From: DASVWH01 sp036389715
GTDB lineage: Bacteria > Acidobacteriota > Blastocatellia > Pyrinomonadales > Pyrinomonadaceae
Direction of reading: 5' to 3'
DNA: 25,649 bases
Assembly: GCA_036389715.1 (NCBI GenBank)
Contig: DASVWH010000021.1
Span: 1 to 25,649, forward strand
In this document: one piece after another, positions 10,076 through 18,235 of the stretch
Layout: each line of letters opens with the position of its first letter
Position numbering within the stretch: position 1 is the first letter of the stretch
Notes under the pieces: generated by a model
The model's input: only the letters and a program-made list of their open reading frames with translations
Databases searched by the model: none
What the model was told of the DNA's origin: nothing
Translations under genes and position numbers: made by a program

Positions 10076-10780
10076 ATGGTATCTTTCCGCAGGGAGAAAA
10101 AACAGCGTCGTATGCGAGAGCAAAAGGTGTCTGAGGAGGCTCAGGCCGAGGGGCCGGAGTCTTCTTCAAGAGAGGGGATACGTGTGACGGATCGTCGTCG
10201 CTTCAACATGGACGGCGAGGCGGAGCATGAGGGCACGGATGAAAGCAATGCTGCGCCCAACTTAAAGCCGAGCTACGTGGAGCAGCTCGAAGCGCGCACC
10301 CTCGAAGCCGAGCGCAAGGCGGCCGACGTGCAGGCTCGCTTCGAGCAGGTGCGCGCCCAGTTGCAGCGCGAGACGGACGAGACGCGCCAGCGCCTGAACC
10401 GCGCGGCGGACGAGCGCGCGCGGCGTGAGAAGGCGGACTTCGTAGCGGCGCTGCTGCCGGTTGCGGACAACCTGGAACGGGCAATCAATGCGGCGGACGA
10501 GGGCGGCTCGCTCGAAGTGCTGCTCGACGGCGTGCGCAGCACTCTGAGCAGCTTCGAGAGCGCGCTGCTGGCCTCGGGCGTCGAGCCTCTGACTTCGGTC
10601 GGCGCACTCTTCGACCCCGAATTGCACGAGGCTGTTGACACAATCGAAGTCGAGCCCGAGCGCGACGGGACGGTCACGGCCGAGTACAGCCGCGGGTATC
10701 GCATCGGGGAGCGCCTGCTGCGCCCGGCTCGCGTCCAGGTCGGGCGCGCCCGAAGTGCGGCCATCAGAGCGGCGGAATAA
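10076..10780 (+). CDS. grpE: Nucleotide exchange factor GrpE
   Basis: GrpE is the cytosolic dimeric factor that releases ADP from DnaK. The 234-residue protein has a long charged, probably disordered N-terminus (1-65). A long helical coiled coil follows (about 66-130), with A/E/R-rich heptads leading into the family motif FVAALLPVADNLERA. The four-helix part and the C-terminal beta wing come last, with the GrpE signature FDPELHEAVDTIEVE and GYRIGERLLRPARVQVGR. Neither dnaK nor dnaJ is in the window; grpE instead lies next to groEL. The ATG at 10076 has no Shine-Dalgarno sequence, and heptamer repeat abuts it. Inner in-frame ATGs (codons 13 and 45) are alternative starts that would trim the variable N-terminus only. 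Confidence 0.93.
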   Translation: MVSFRREKKQRRMREQKVSEEAQAEGPESSSREGIRVTDRRRFNMDGEAEHEGTDESNAAPNLKPSYVEQLEARTLEAERKAADVQARFEQVRAQLQRETDETRQRLNRAADERARREKADFVAALLPVADNLERAINAADEGGSLEVLLDGVRSTLSSFESALLASGVEPLTSVGALFDPELHEAVDTIEVEPERDGTVTAEYSRGYRIGERLLRPARVQVGRARSAAIRAAE

Positions 10781-10784
10781 AAAC

Positions 10785-10860
10785 AGTAGCCGGTGGCGTG
10801 TGGCCTGTGTTCAGTCAAAGGCTGGCCGGGCGGGCGACGGGCCACTGACCATTGACTACT
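10785..10860. repeat. Heptamer inverted repeat between grpE and groEL
   Basis: AGTAGCC-type heptamers at 10785-10819 face the complementary heptamers GGCCACT, GACCATT and GACTACT at 10840-10860. Pairing is imperfect, about 15 of 21 positions. It ends 3 nt before the groEL ribosome-binding site. Confidence 0.65.
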
Positions 10861-10878
10861 TTTGAAGGAGAAAACAAA

Positions 10879-12504
10879 GTGGCGAAAGAGTTGAAGTTCA
10901 GGGAAGATGCGCGCAGCGCGATGCTTCAGGGCGTGAACGTGCTGGCCAACGCCGTGCGCGTCACGCTCGGGCCTAAAGGGCGCAACGTCGTCATCGGTAA
11001 AAAGTACGGCTCGCCCGTGATTACCAAGGACGGCGTGACGGTCGCAAAAGAGATTGACCTGCCGGACAACAACCAGACCATGGGCGCGCAGATGGTGCGC
11101 GAAGTGGCGACCAAGACCAACGACCTGGCGGGCGACGGCACGACCACCGCGACCGTCCTGGCCCAGGCCATCTTCCGCGAGGGCATCAAGAACGTGACCG
11201 CCGGGGCGAACCCGATGGCTTTGCAGCGCGGCATTCAAATGGCGACCGCAGCGGCCGTCGCCGAGCTTGAGCGCATGTCCAAGAAGGTCAGGGGCAAAGA
11301 GGAGCTGGCCAACGTCGCGTCAGTCTCGGCCAATAACGACCGCCAGATCGGCCAGCTCATCTCCGAAGCGATGGAGCAGGTCGGCAAGGACGGCGTCGTC
11401 ACGGTCGAGGAGTCCAAGACGCTCCAGACGGAGCTGGACATCGTCGAGGGCATGCAGTTCGACCGCGGCTATCTCTCGCCCTACTTCATGACCAATGCGG
11501 ACCGGATGGAGGCCGTCCTCGAAGAGCCTCTGATCCTGCTTCACGAGAAGAAGATTTCAGCCATGCGAGACCTCCTGCCCGTGCTCGAACAGGCGGCGGG
11601 ACAGGGCCGTTCCCTGCTCATCATCTCTGAAGACATCGAGGGCGACGCGCTGGCCACGCTGATCGTCAACAAGCTGCGTGGGACCATCAAAGTCTGTGCC
11701 GTCAAGGCCCCGGCCTTCGGCGACCGTCGCAAGGCGATTCTCGAAGACCTCGCGGTCCTGACGGGCGGGCGCGTCATCACGGAAGACCTCGGCATCAAGC
11801 TGGAGAACGTCGAAGTAACGGACCTCGGTTCGGCAAAGCGCGTCATCGTTGATAAGGACAATACGACGGTCGTCGAAGGCGCGGGCGCAGCCAGGGCCAT
11901 TCAGGGCCGTGTCGCCACTCTGCGCGCGCAGATCGAAGAGAGCACTTCCGACTATGACCGCGAGAAGTTGCAGGAGCGCCTGGCCAAGCTCTCCGGGGGC
12001 GTCGCCGTCGTCAAGGTCGGCGCGGCCACGGAGACGGCCATGAAAGAGATTAAGATGCGCGTCGAGGATGCGCTCAATGCCACGCGGGCCGCGGCGCAGG
12101 AGGGCATCGTGCCGGGCGGCGGCGTCGCGCTCTTAAGGGCCGCCAAGGCCCTGGACCAGCTCAAGCACGACGAGCTGGACGTGCAGACCGGCATCCGCCT
12201 CGTCAGGCGCGCGCTCGAAGAGCCGATTCGGCGCATCGCCGAGAATGCCGGAGTTGACGGCGCAATCGTCGTCGGGCGCGTCGAAGAGTCAAAGGGCGCG
12301 AAGGGCTTCAATGCGGCGACCGGGGAATACGAGGACCTCGTCGCGGCCGGAATCATTGACCCGACGAAGGTGGTCCGCACGGCGCTGCAAAACGCCGCAT
12401 CCATCGCCGGGCTGATGCTGACGACCGATGCGGCCGTAACGGACGCGCCCGAGCCGAAGAAAGCCGCGCCGCAGATGGGCGGCGGTGAGGATTACGACTA
12501 CTAA
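10879..12504 (+). CDS. groL: Chaperonin GroEL (60 kDa)
   Basis: This 541-residue subunit of the tetradecameric folding chamber works with GroES in the cytosol. The order is normal: AKELKFREDARSAMLQGVNVLANAVRVTLGPKGRN in the equatorial domain, the ATP motif GDGTTTATVLAQAI, the apical domain with FDRGYLSPYF, then VGAATETAMKE and EGIVPGGGVALLRA. The start is GTG 10879: GAAGGAG at 10864-10870 lies 8 nt upstream and the family begins with this MAKELKF-type sequence. An earlier in-frame ATG at 10852 has no such support. The C-terminus ends GGGEDYDY instead of the usual GGM repeats lining the cavity. No groES is adjacent, so this may be a second, separate copy or the partner lies elsewhere. Confidence 0.96.
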   Translation: MAKELKFREDARSAMLQGVNVLANAVRVTLGPKGRNVVIGKKYGSPVITKDGVTVAKEIDLPDNNQTMGAQMVREVATKTNDLAGDGTTTATVLAQAIFREGIKNVTAGANPMALQRGIQMATAAAVAELERMSKKVRGKEELANVASVSANNDRQIGQLISEAMEQVGKDGVVTVEESKTLQTELDIVEGMQFDRGYLSPYFMTNADRMEAVLEEPLILLHEKKISAMRDLLPVLEQAAGQGRSLLIISEDIEGDALATLIVNKLRGTIKVCAVKAPAFGDRRKAILEDLAVLTGGRVITEDLGIKLENVEVTDLGSAKRVIVDKDNTTVVEGAGAARAIQGRVATLRAQIEESTSDYDREKLQERLAKLSGGVAVVKVGAATETAMKEIKMRVEDALNATRAAAQEGIVPGGGVALLRAAKALDQLKHDELDVQTGIRLVRRALEEPIRRIAENAGVDGAIVVGRVEESKGAKGFNAATGEYEDLVAAGIIDPTKVVRTALQNAASIAGLMLTTDAAVTDAPEPKKAAPQMGGGEDYDY

Positions 12505-12530
12505 ACGGGGCACACACAGAGGATAAAGGG

Positions 12531-12617
12531 AAAGAGGGAAAGAGAGGGCGGTTCCGGTCCCTTCCTCTTTCCCTCTTTGCTTTCTCCTCTTTCCGTTCTT
12601 CGCGGCCGGAACCGCCC
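12531..12617. repeat. Two interleaved inverted repeats after groEL
   Basis: Arm A 12531-12544 pairs perfectly (14 nt) with 12565-12578. Arm B 12546-12557 pairs perfectly (12 nt) with 12606-12617. The order A-B-A'-B' is interleaved, so the two stems are either alternatives or form a pseudoknot. Arm A is again purine-rich with a period near 7. Confidence 0.85.
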
Positions 12618-12856
12618 GCTTGTGGCTACATATTTGCAGGCGCGAGATGTGGTATGATTCCGATGTCTGGAAACGCAACGGCGTCCATACCCCTCGCATC
12701 TAAAAGAAGGCACTTGAAAGGGCTGCGCAAGAGGTAAGAAGCGGCTTGAGGTTGACAATCAAGACGACACTTCCCCGCCAAACATTTGTCACATCCTTGG
12801 CATTTGATAGACGGTGATGAATCGCCTTCACTTAAGAGTTAGTTGAGAAACAAAGC
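12618..12856 (+). other. Upstream region of the divergent clp gene
   Basis: This is the rest of the 352-nt gap after groEL. TGG-TATGAT at 12650-12658 resembles an extended -10. TTGACA at 12752-12757, followed after 15 nt by CCCCGC, resembles a heat-shock sigma32-type promoter only loosely. No ORF or RNA gene is evident. Confidence 0.3.
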
Positions 12857-15142
12857 ATGATAGACCTAGGGGCTTACAAAGATAAATTCGGCGACAGCGG
12901 CCAGCGCATCCTCGAGTATGCGCTCAACGAATCTCGTCGCCGCGACCAGAATTACGTTTCAGTCGAACACATTCTCAAGGCTCTCTCGGACGAGGAAGCG
13001 GACCTTTTTGACTCCACCCTGCGTGATCTCAAGATTGACCCGCGCTCCGTCAAGTTGATGATCGAGAAGCGTCTTGAAATGAGTCGGCAGCACGTCGGCA
13101 AGGGTTTCAGGATTGCGCCCGATACGACCGACCTCTTCAAGCGCGCGATGGAACGCGCCCGCGCGCAGGGTCGCAAGACTATCGAGGCGACAGATATTTT
13201 CACGGCTCTCTCGCAGGACGAAAGAGGTTTATTCGTCGAGGTCATGAGAAACTTCGGCGCTTCACCGGAGGCTGTGGTGGAAAATGTACGCGCCCGTGTC
13301 CACATCAGGGAACAGGAAGAGGAGCAGTACAAGAAGAAGTTCGAGCTGCCCCCTTATCTGAAACATTTCGGCACATCGCTGAACCGGCTGGCGCGTGCCG
13401 ACAAGATTCCGCCGACCATCGGGCGCGAGATGGAGATTCAGCAGATGGTGGAGATTCTCTGCCATCGCGAGCGCGCCAACTCGCCCATGCTCGTCGGGGA
13501 ACCCGGCGTCGGCAAGACGGCCGTGGTCGAGGGCCTGGCCCGGCTCGTCGAGCTGGAGCCCGAAAAGGTTCCGGCCCGCCTGCGCGGCTCGCACATCGTC
13601 CAGCTTCAGATGGGCGGGCTCGTCGCCGGCACGATGCTGCGCGGCATGTTCGAGGAGCGCATCAAGGGCATCATTGACGAGGTCAAGGAACGCGATAACC
13701 TGATTCTCTTCATTGACGAAGCCCATACGATTATCGGCGCGGGCGCGGCGCTCGGCACGTCGAGCGACGCGGCCAATATGTTCAAGACGGCGCTGGCGCG
13801 CGGCGAGATGCGGATCATCGGCGCGACGACTTTGACGGAGTACAAGGAGTACATCGGCGAGGACGAGGCGCTGGCGCGTCGCTTCCGCCTGGTCAAGGTT
13901 GACGAACCGACGCTCACGGAAACGCGCGAAATTCTGCTCGGCATCCGGCCGCGTCTCGAAAGAAACTATTCGGTGACGATCTCGGACGACGCCATCAACA
14001 TGGCCCTGGAGATGGCCCCGAAGTATATCCGCAACCTGCACCTGCCGGACAAGGCCATCGGCTGGCTCGACACGGCCGCCGTCAAGGTCGAGATTAACGA
14101 GCCGCAGACGCTGATCGTTAAGCCCGAGCACATCATCGAGGTCATCTCGCAGGAGTCCCGCATCCCGCGCGACATGATCTTCCGCGATACGAACGACCGC
14201 TTCGGGAAGATGGAAGAGGACATCGCCGGACGCGTCATCGGTCAGAAGGAGGCGGTCGCGGCCGTGGCGCAGCGCCTGCGTCTGAACAAGGGCCCGCTCA
14301 AGGATAACCACTACAAGCCGGACGGCGTGCTGCTCTTCCTCGGGCCCACCGGCGTCGGGAAGACCGAGCTTGCCAAGGCCGTCGCCGAATTCATGTTCGG
14401 CGATGAAGAGAAGATGGTTCGGATAGACATGTCGGAGTATGGCGACGGGACCATCGGCATCGAGAAACTGATCGGAATGCCGCGCGGCATCGTCGGCTCG
14501 GAGCGTGGCGGTATTTTGACCGAGCAGCTCAGGGAGAACCCCTACACCGTGCTCCTGCTCGACGAGGTCGAGAAGGCTTCGCCCTACCTGATGAACCTCT
14601 TCCTACAGGCTTTCGACGAAGGCTGGATGACGGACGGGCGCGGCAAGAAGGTTTACCTCTCGGACGCCATCGTTATCATGACCTCCAATCTCGGCTCGGA
14701 GAGCTTCAAGAAATACGAGAAGCCGCTCGGGTTCGGGCAGAAGACACTGGGCGACGTGCGCGCCGTCAAGGGCGAGGTGATGAAGGCCGCCGAGCAGCGT
14801 TTCTCGCCCGAGTTTCGCAACCGCATTGACGAGATCATAGTCTTCTCGCCGCTGACGATGGACGAGGTTCGACAGATCGCGCAGATTTATCTCAACAAGC
14901 TGCGCAAGCAGATGGAGCACCAGGGCAAAGAGGTTGATGTCACGGAGCGTGCCATCGACCTGCTGACCGAGAAGGGCTTCAGCCCGGCTTACGGCGCGCG
15001 CTTCCTCAAGCGGCACATTGACGAGAAGGTCAAGCTCCCGATCACGACCATGTGGAAAGGCGCTTCGCGCTTTCTGGTTGACGCCGAGGACGGCGCGATC
15101 ACGATCAAGGCTGTTGACGGCATCGTGCCGGAAGTAGTCTAA
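12857..15142 (+). CDS. Divergent ClpA/ClpC-like AAA+ unfoldase
   Basis: This 761-residue protein has a double Clp N repeat (about 1-145), then D1 (Walker A GEPGVGKT 214-221, Walker B ILFIDEAHT, arginine finger ALARRFRL) and D2 (Walker A GPTGVGKT 496-503, Walker B LLLDEVEKA, sensor-2 YGARFLKRHI). It lacks the long ClpB middle domain, and the LGF tripeptide at 624-626 sits where ClpA/C/X dock on ClpP. A protease-partner unfoldase is therefore likely. Oddly, the substrate-gripping pore-loop tyrosines are missing. D1 has GTMLRG (L261) where ClpB has GAKYRG, and D2 has GIVG (I545) where ClpB has GYVG. ATP chemistry looks intact. The ATG at 12857 has only weak GAGAAA upstream. It ends the heat-shock island. 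ClpA, ClpC or a separate clade cannot be decided by eye. Confidence 0.9.
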   Translation: MIDLGAYKDKFGDSGQRILEYALNESRRRDQNYVSVEHILKALSDEEADLFDSTLRDLKIDPRSVKLMIEKRLEMSRQHVGKGFRIAPDTTDLFKRAMERARAQGRKTIEATDIFTALSQDERGLFVEVMRNFGASPEAVVENVRARVHIREQEEEQYKKKFELPPYLKHFGTSLNRLARADKIPPTIGREMEIQQMVEILCHRERANSPMLVGEPGVGKTAVVEGLARLVELEPEKVPARLRGSHIVQLQMGGLVAGTMLRGMFEERIKGIIDEVKERDNLILFIDEAHTIIGAGAALGTSSDAANMFKTALARGEMRIIGATTLTEYKEYIGEDEALARRFRLVKVDEPTLTETREILLGIRPRLERNYSVTISDDAINMALEMAPKYIRNLHLPDKAIGWLDTAAVKVEINEPQTLIVKPEHIIEVISQESRIPRDMIFRDTNDRFGKMEEDIAGRVIGQKEAVAAVAQRLRLNKGPLKDNHYKPDGVLLFLGPTGVGKTELAKAVAEFMFGDEEKMVRIDMSEYGDGTIGIEKLIGMPRGIVGSERGGILTEQLRENPYTVLLLDEVEKASPYLMNLFLQAFDEGWMTDGRGKKVYLSDAIVIMTSNLGSESFKKYEKPLGFGQKTLGDVRAVKGEVMKAAEQRFSPEFRNRIDEIIVFSPLTMDEVRQIAQIYLNKLRKQMEHQGKEVDVTERAIDLLTEKGFSPAYGARFLKRHIDEKVKLPITTMWKGASRFLVDAEDGAITIKAVDGIVPEVV

Positions 15143-15179
15143 CTGAAGCGCGCTCTCGGCAGAGGCGCTCACTCTTGGT

Positions 15180-15220
15180 CGAAAGGGCTTCGATGAGGTA
15201 AATTCATCGAAGCCCTTTCG
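15180..15220 (+). terminator. Terminator of the clp gene
   Basis: A perfect 17-bp stem, 15180-15196 with 15204-15220, around the 7-nt loop GGTAAAT lies 37 nt after the stop codon. It is followed by CTTT only, so the U-tract is short. Confidence 0.65.
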
Positions 15221-15249
15221 CTTTGCCCGAGCACTCGATAGTAAACCCG

Positions 15250-16042
15250 ATGCGTAAGTTGAAGCTCAGAAACCCTTTCGCTTTGCTGCTCCTCCTGCCT
15301 GCCCTGCATCTCATTGCCGGTGAGGCCGGGGCGCAGTCAGCATATAAGATTGACGAGACGGCGTACCTGCGTTGTGACCTTTCGGAAGTGCCGCAGGTGA
15401 CAGATTCGCCCTCGCCCATTTTCGTCGCGTTGAACGCCAACGCGGAGGCACGGGCCGCCCTGATCGTTTACGGAATGCCGGGCTGGTCTCTGAGATACGC
15501 AAAGAGCGTGAGGCGCTGGTTGTCGCAGGTCAGAGGGATTGCTCCCGAACGCCTCATCGCTCTTTATGGAGGCCCGGTCGAGACGCCAAGGATGGAACTC
15601 TGGCTGGTTCCTCGCGGCGCGGCTTTGCCGGAGCTTAAGTCCAGCTTGGATGACAAACAGGCCACACTCTTTGACCGGTACGTTTACTGGCGCGGAGATT
15701 ATTGCGGTTCGGGTCGCCCTCCGTCGCTCGCGGAGTTCGCCGAAGCATTGAAAAGACGGCCGGGCTGGCGTGGCTATATCGTCTCGCCCGCACAGAAACA
15801 GTCGCAGCGAGCGGGCCGGGACCGCTTCCTGGGACTCGGATGGATACCTTTCCCGCCGGGAGGCATCGCGCCGCGTCGCCGCAGACAGGCACTATCTGAT
15901 TAAGAAATTCGCGCTCGACCCGGCGCGCATCAGGACAATCGTTGGGCCCGCAGACGCCTGGACGCACGCAGAATTATGGATTGTTCCGCCCGGCGCGGAA
16001 CCGCCCTTGACGAAGGCAAAGATTTCAACGAAGGGAAAATAA
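15250..16042 (+). pseudogene. Secreted OmpA-like two-repeat protein, frameshifted
   Basis: A signal peptide (RKLKLRNPFALLLLLPALHL, cleavage near AGAQS) is followed by a repeat holding GYIV/ALIVYG, an arginine-rich helix, RGIAPERLIALYGG and MELWLVPRGAALP. A second copy of the same pattern begins at GWRGYIVSP near 15765 but continues only in the next frame, as YLIKKFALDPARIRTIVG and AELWIVPPGAEPP, to the stop at 16042. Reading frame 1 instead ends at 15903. One extra base (or two missing) around 15830-15855 explains the split. The fold resembles OmpA C-terminal domains, but peptidoglycan-binding residues are not evident. This could be a true pseudogene or a sequencing error. Start chosen at ATG 15250, in front of the signal peptide, over the earlier in-frame start at 15223. 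Confidence 0.7.
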
Positions 16043-16056
16043 GGCGCTACAACGCT

Positions 16057-16911
16057 ATGCCCAAGATTGATCGTTTGAGACTGGAAACCACCGGGATTTT
16101 AGGAATGGTGCTCGCGCTGGCGCTGGCCTTCGGAATGGAGGCCAGGGGACAGTCTGGAGATGCCAAGGCCAGCGCCGAGAGTAAGCCGGCCGCGCGGCCC
16201 TCGCCCGCGGCCGACGAGAAGGCCGAGCAGATTATCGCGCGCGCCATAGAGGCCATGGGCGGCAGCGCCTATTTGAATGTTCGCTCCGTCATCGGGCGCG
16301 GTCTCTTCACGCAGTTCAGGGACGGCGAGACGGGTCTGCCGAGCGGCTTCATTGACTACATCGTCTTTCCAGATAAAGAGCGCACGGAGTTTCGCGTGCC
16401 GACGGGCAAGATTATTCAGACCAACACGGGCGACAAGGGCTGGGTTTACGACGGCGCGGCCAAGTCCGTCAACGACATGAAGCCCGCGCAGATAGAGGAT
16501 TTCAAGCTCGCGATGCGGGCCAGCGTTGATAACCTGCTGCGCGGGACGTGGCGCAGGGAGGGCGCGGAACTCTCCTACAGGGGACGGCGCGAGGCCGGGC
16601 TGGCGCGGCGCAACGAGGCCGTGCGGCTGACTTACCCCGACGGGTTTCAGGTCGAGTTCGAGTTCGGGGCCAGGGATGGACTGCCGATGAAGGTGCTCTA
16701 CAAGCGCAAGAATGCGGAGGGCGAAGAACGCGCCGAAGAAGACCGCCTCGCGCAGCACGTCAAGATAGACGGGGTGATCGCGCCCTTCGTCATAGACCAC
16801 TTCGTCGCGGGCTCGCAGACGAGCCGCATCAACTATCAGTCGGTCGAATTCAATCGCCCCATCGCCGAGACGCTTTTCGCCCGCCCGGCCAACGCCAAGG
16901 CCGTCAAGTAA
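16057..16911 (+). CDS. Periplasmic LolA-like / outer-membrane lipoprotein-sorting-type protein
   Basis: This 284-residue protein starts with a signal peptide (TTGILGMVLALALAF, cleavage near ARGQS) and a short Ala/Ser/Pro linker. The body opens with AEQIIARAIEAMGGSAYLNVRS, the usual opening of LolA-like beta-barrel proteins. It continues as alternating strands with FPDKERTEFRVPTGK, GDKGWVYDG and, near the end, INYQSVEFNRPIAETLFARP. That last motif is typical of LolA-like proteins annotated as outer membrane lipoprotein-sorting protein. A role in carrying lipid or lipoprotein in the periplasm is inferred from fold only. ATG 16057 was chosen because the signal peptide follows it; the upstream part of the open frame overlaps the preceding gene. 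It starts 14 nt after that gene ends and is probably cotranscribed. Confidence 0.75.
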   Translation: MPKIDRLRLETTGILGMVLALALAFGMEARGQSGDAKASAESKPAARPSPAADEKAEQIIARAIEAMGGSAYLNVRSVIGRGLFTQFRDGETGLPSGFIDYIVFPDKERTEFRVPTGKIIQTNTGDKGWVYDGAAKSVNDMKPAQIEDFKLAMRASVDNLLRGTWRREGAELSYRGRREAGLARRNEAVRLTYPDGFQVEFEFGARDGLPMKVLYKRKNAEGEERAEEDRLAQHVKIDGVIAPFVIDHFVAGSQTSRINYQSVEFNRPIAETLFARPANAKAVK

Positions 16912-16918
16912 ATCTCCC

Positions 16919-16951
16919 GGCCGCAGGCAGAAAAGCGAAGCGCCCGCGGCC
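16919..16951. terminator. Hairpin between convergent genes
   Basis: GGCCGCAGGC (16919-16928) and GCCCGCGGCC (16942-16951) pair at 9 of 10 positions, between the LolA-like gene and the convergent glycosyltransferase. No T-run on either side, so terminator function is tentative. Confidence 0.4.
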
Positions 16952-16994
16952 TCTCGAAAGCGCCCGCAGACCCTTCACGCCTCTCGCTCAACCT

Positions 16995-18170
16995 CTATTT
17001 CTCGGACCGGGCGCGCAGCCTCGCTTCGTCATGCGCGGGCAGCTCTGCGAGCCCTTGCTGGTCTTCGCCCGGCGGCGTCCGGCCCGCCATCCTGGCAAAC
17101 AGATTTTCGTAGCGGTCAACGACGTGCTCCCAATCGTAATGCTTGCGGATGCGCTCCTGTGCGCGCAGGCGATAGGAGCTGACCAGAGAGCCGTCCCTCA
17201 AGACTCGCTGGAGCTGCTGGGTCAGGTCCGCCTCGTCTGCGTAAGGAAGACCGGCATCGCCGACGGTTTCGACGTTCTCCGGCGTGGCCAGCGTCAGGAC
17301 GCAGTTGCCGTAGCCCATCGCTTCCAGGAGCGCCGGGTGCGTGCCCCCGACCTCCGTGGCGTGAACGTAGCAGTAAGCGTTCTGCTGCAACATCCTGTAG
17401 TCCTTGCCGAAGACGAAGCCCGTGAAGATGATCCGCCGGTCGCGCCGCGCCCGCTCGCGCAGCTCGTTAATGTACTCGTGCGCGTAGGGCGCGTCGCCCA
17501 CGATCAAGAGCTTCTGTGAAGTCCTGACCTTCTTAAAGGCTTCGATAACCAGGTGCGCGTTGTTTTCGGGTTCGAGCCTGGAGACGTAGAGGACGTAGCG
17601 GTTGGGCTCGACTCGCCACTGGCGGACCGCTGGCTCCGGCCTGCGCTCGACCTCCGCGCCGTAGGCGATCATGGTTGATAAAGTATCGTATCGCGCGAGG
17701 TAATAGTCCTGAATCACGCGCGCGTCCGTCACTATCTCGTTCGGCAGGACGGTCGCCAGGCGCTCGGCCAGCAGGTAGTAGTAACGCCCGAGCCAGTTCC
17801 ACTTCTTGCGCTTGTGTTCCAGGCCGTCCACGTTGACGGCCACGGGCGTTCCCGTCCATCTCAGGATGGGGGCGAAAATCGCGTTGGCGGCATTGCAGAT
17901 GAGCGCGGCATCGTAGCGCGCCGGGACGGCCGACAGCGCCGAGAGGAAAGCGTGCACGACCGTGTCGAAATATTTATGACGGATGGTGGGCAGCACCTTC
18001 AGGCGCACGCCGTGATATTCGAGCTGGCGCGGGCTGACGTAGTGCGAGCGACAGTAGACGGTCACGTCGTGGCCGCGCGCGACCAGCCGCGTCGAGAGGT
18101 GTTCGGCGAAAGTCTCAAACCCGCCGTAGCTGGCGGGAATCCCCCGTGTTCCCAGAATGGCTATACGCAT
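16995..18170 (-). CDS. Glycosyltransferase with DUF1972 N-terminus (GT4-like)
   Basis: This 391-residue GT-B-fold enzyme is expected to transfer a sugar from an activated nucleotide donor during cell-surface polysaccharide assembly. The N-terminal domain starts MRIAILGTRGIPASYGGFETFAEHLS, the signature of DUF1972 proteins, which include rhamnosyltransferases and related enzymes. The C-terminal Glycos_transf_1 domain shows YVLYVSRLEPENNAHLVIEAF, the donor site GTHPALLEAMGYGNCV (E-x-E type) and LPYADEADL. Donor and acceptor cannot be read from sequence. It follows a second glycosyltransferase by 65 nt, probably in the same transcript. The ATG has no clear Shine-Dalgarno sequence, and degenerate heptamers (18180-18210) lie just upstream. 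The C-terminal tail is charged and low in complexity. Confidence 0.9.
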   Translation of the reverse strand: MRIAILGTRGIPASYGGFETFAEHLSTRLVARGHDVTVYCRSHYVSPRQLEYHGVRLKVLPTIRHKYFDTVVHAFLSALSAVPARYDAALICNAANAIFAPILRWTGTPVAVNVDGLEHKRKKWNWLGRYYYLLAERLATVLPNEIVTDARVIQDYYLARYDTLSTMIAYGAEVERRPEPAVRQWRVEPNRYVLYVSRLEPENNAHLVIEAFKKVRTSQKLLIVGDAPYAHEYINELRERARRDRRIIFTGFVFGKDYRMLQQNAYCYVHATEVGGTHPALLEAMGYGNCVLTLATPENVETVGDAGLPYADEADLTQQLQRVLRDGSLVSSYRLRAQERIRKHYDWEHVVDRYENLFARMAGRTPPGEDQQGLAELPAHDEARLRARSEK

Positions 18171-18179
18171 AACAGCTAA

Positions 18180-18210
18180 GGATGAATGATGAAGGCAGAA
18201 AGGATGAAAG
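18180..18210. repeat. Degenerate heptamer array between glycosyltransferase genes
   Basis: Four consecutive units close to GGATGAA fill most of the gap upstream of the 18170 start. Same repeat type as at 19406-19456. Confidence 0.6.
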
Positions 18211-18235
18211 TCCGGGGGCGCTCTTTCACCACTCT

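Noticed and set aside
10781..10878. CIRCE/HrcA operator before groEL
   Set aside because: The inverted repeat here is made of AGTAGCC-type heptamers and does not match the TTAGCACTC-N9-GAGTGCTAA pattern; none was found elsewhere by eye.
15213..15288. Direct repeat CCCTTTCGCTTTGC at 15213 and 15275
   Set aside because: Only 14 nt, one copy in a terminator and one in signal-peptide codons; probably coincidence.
16548..17519. 323-residue open frame on the plus strand
   Set aside because: It crosses the LolA-like gene in another frame and runs antisense to a clear glycosyltransferase.
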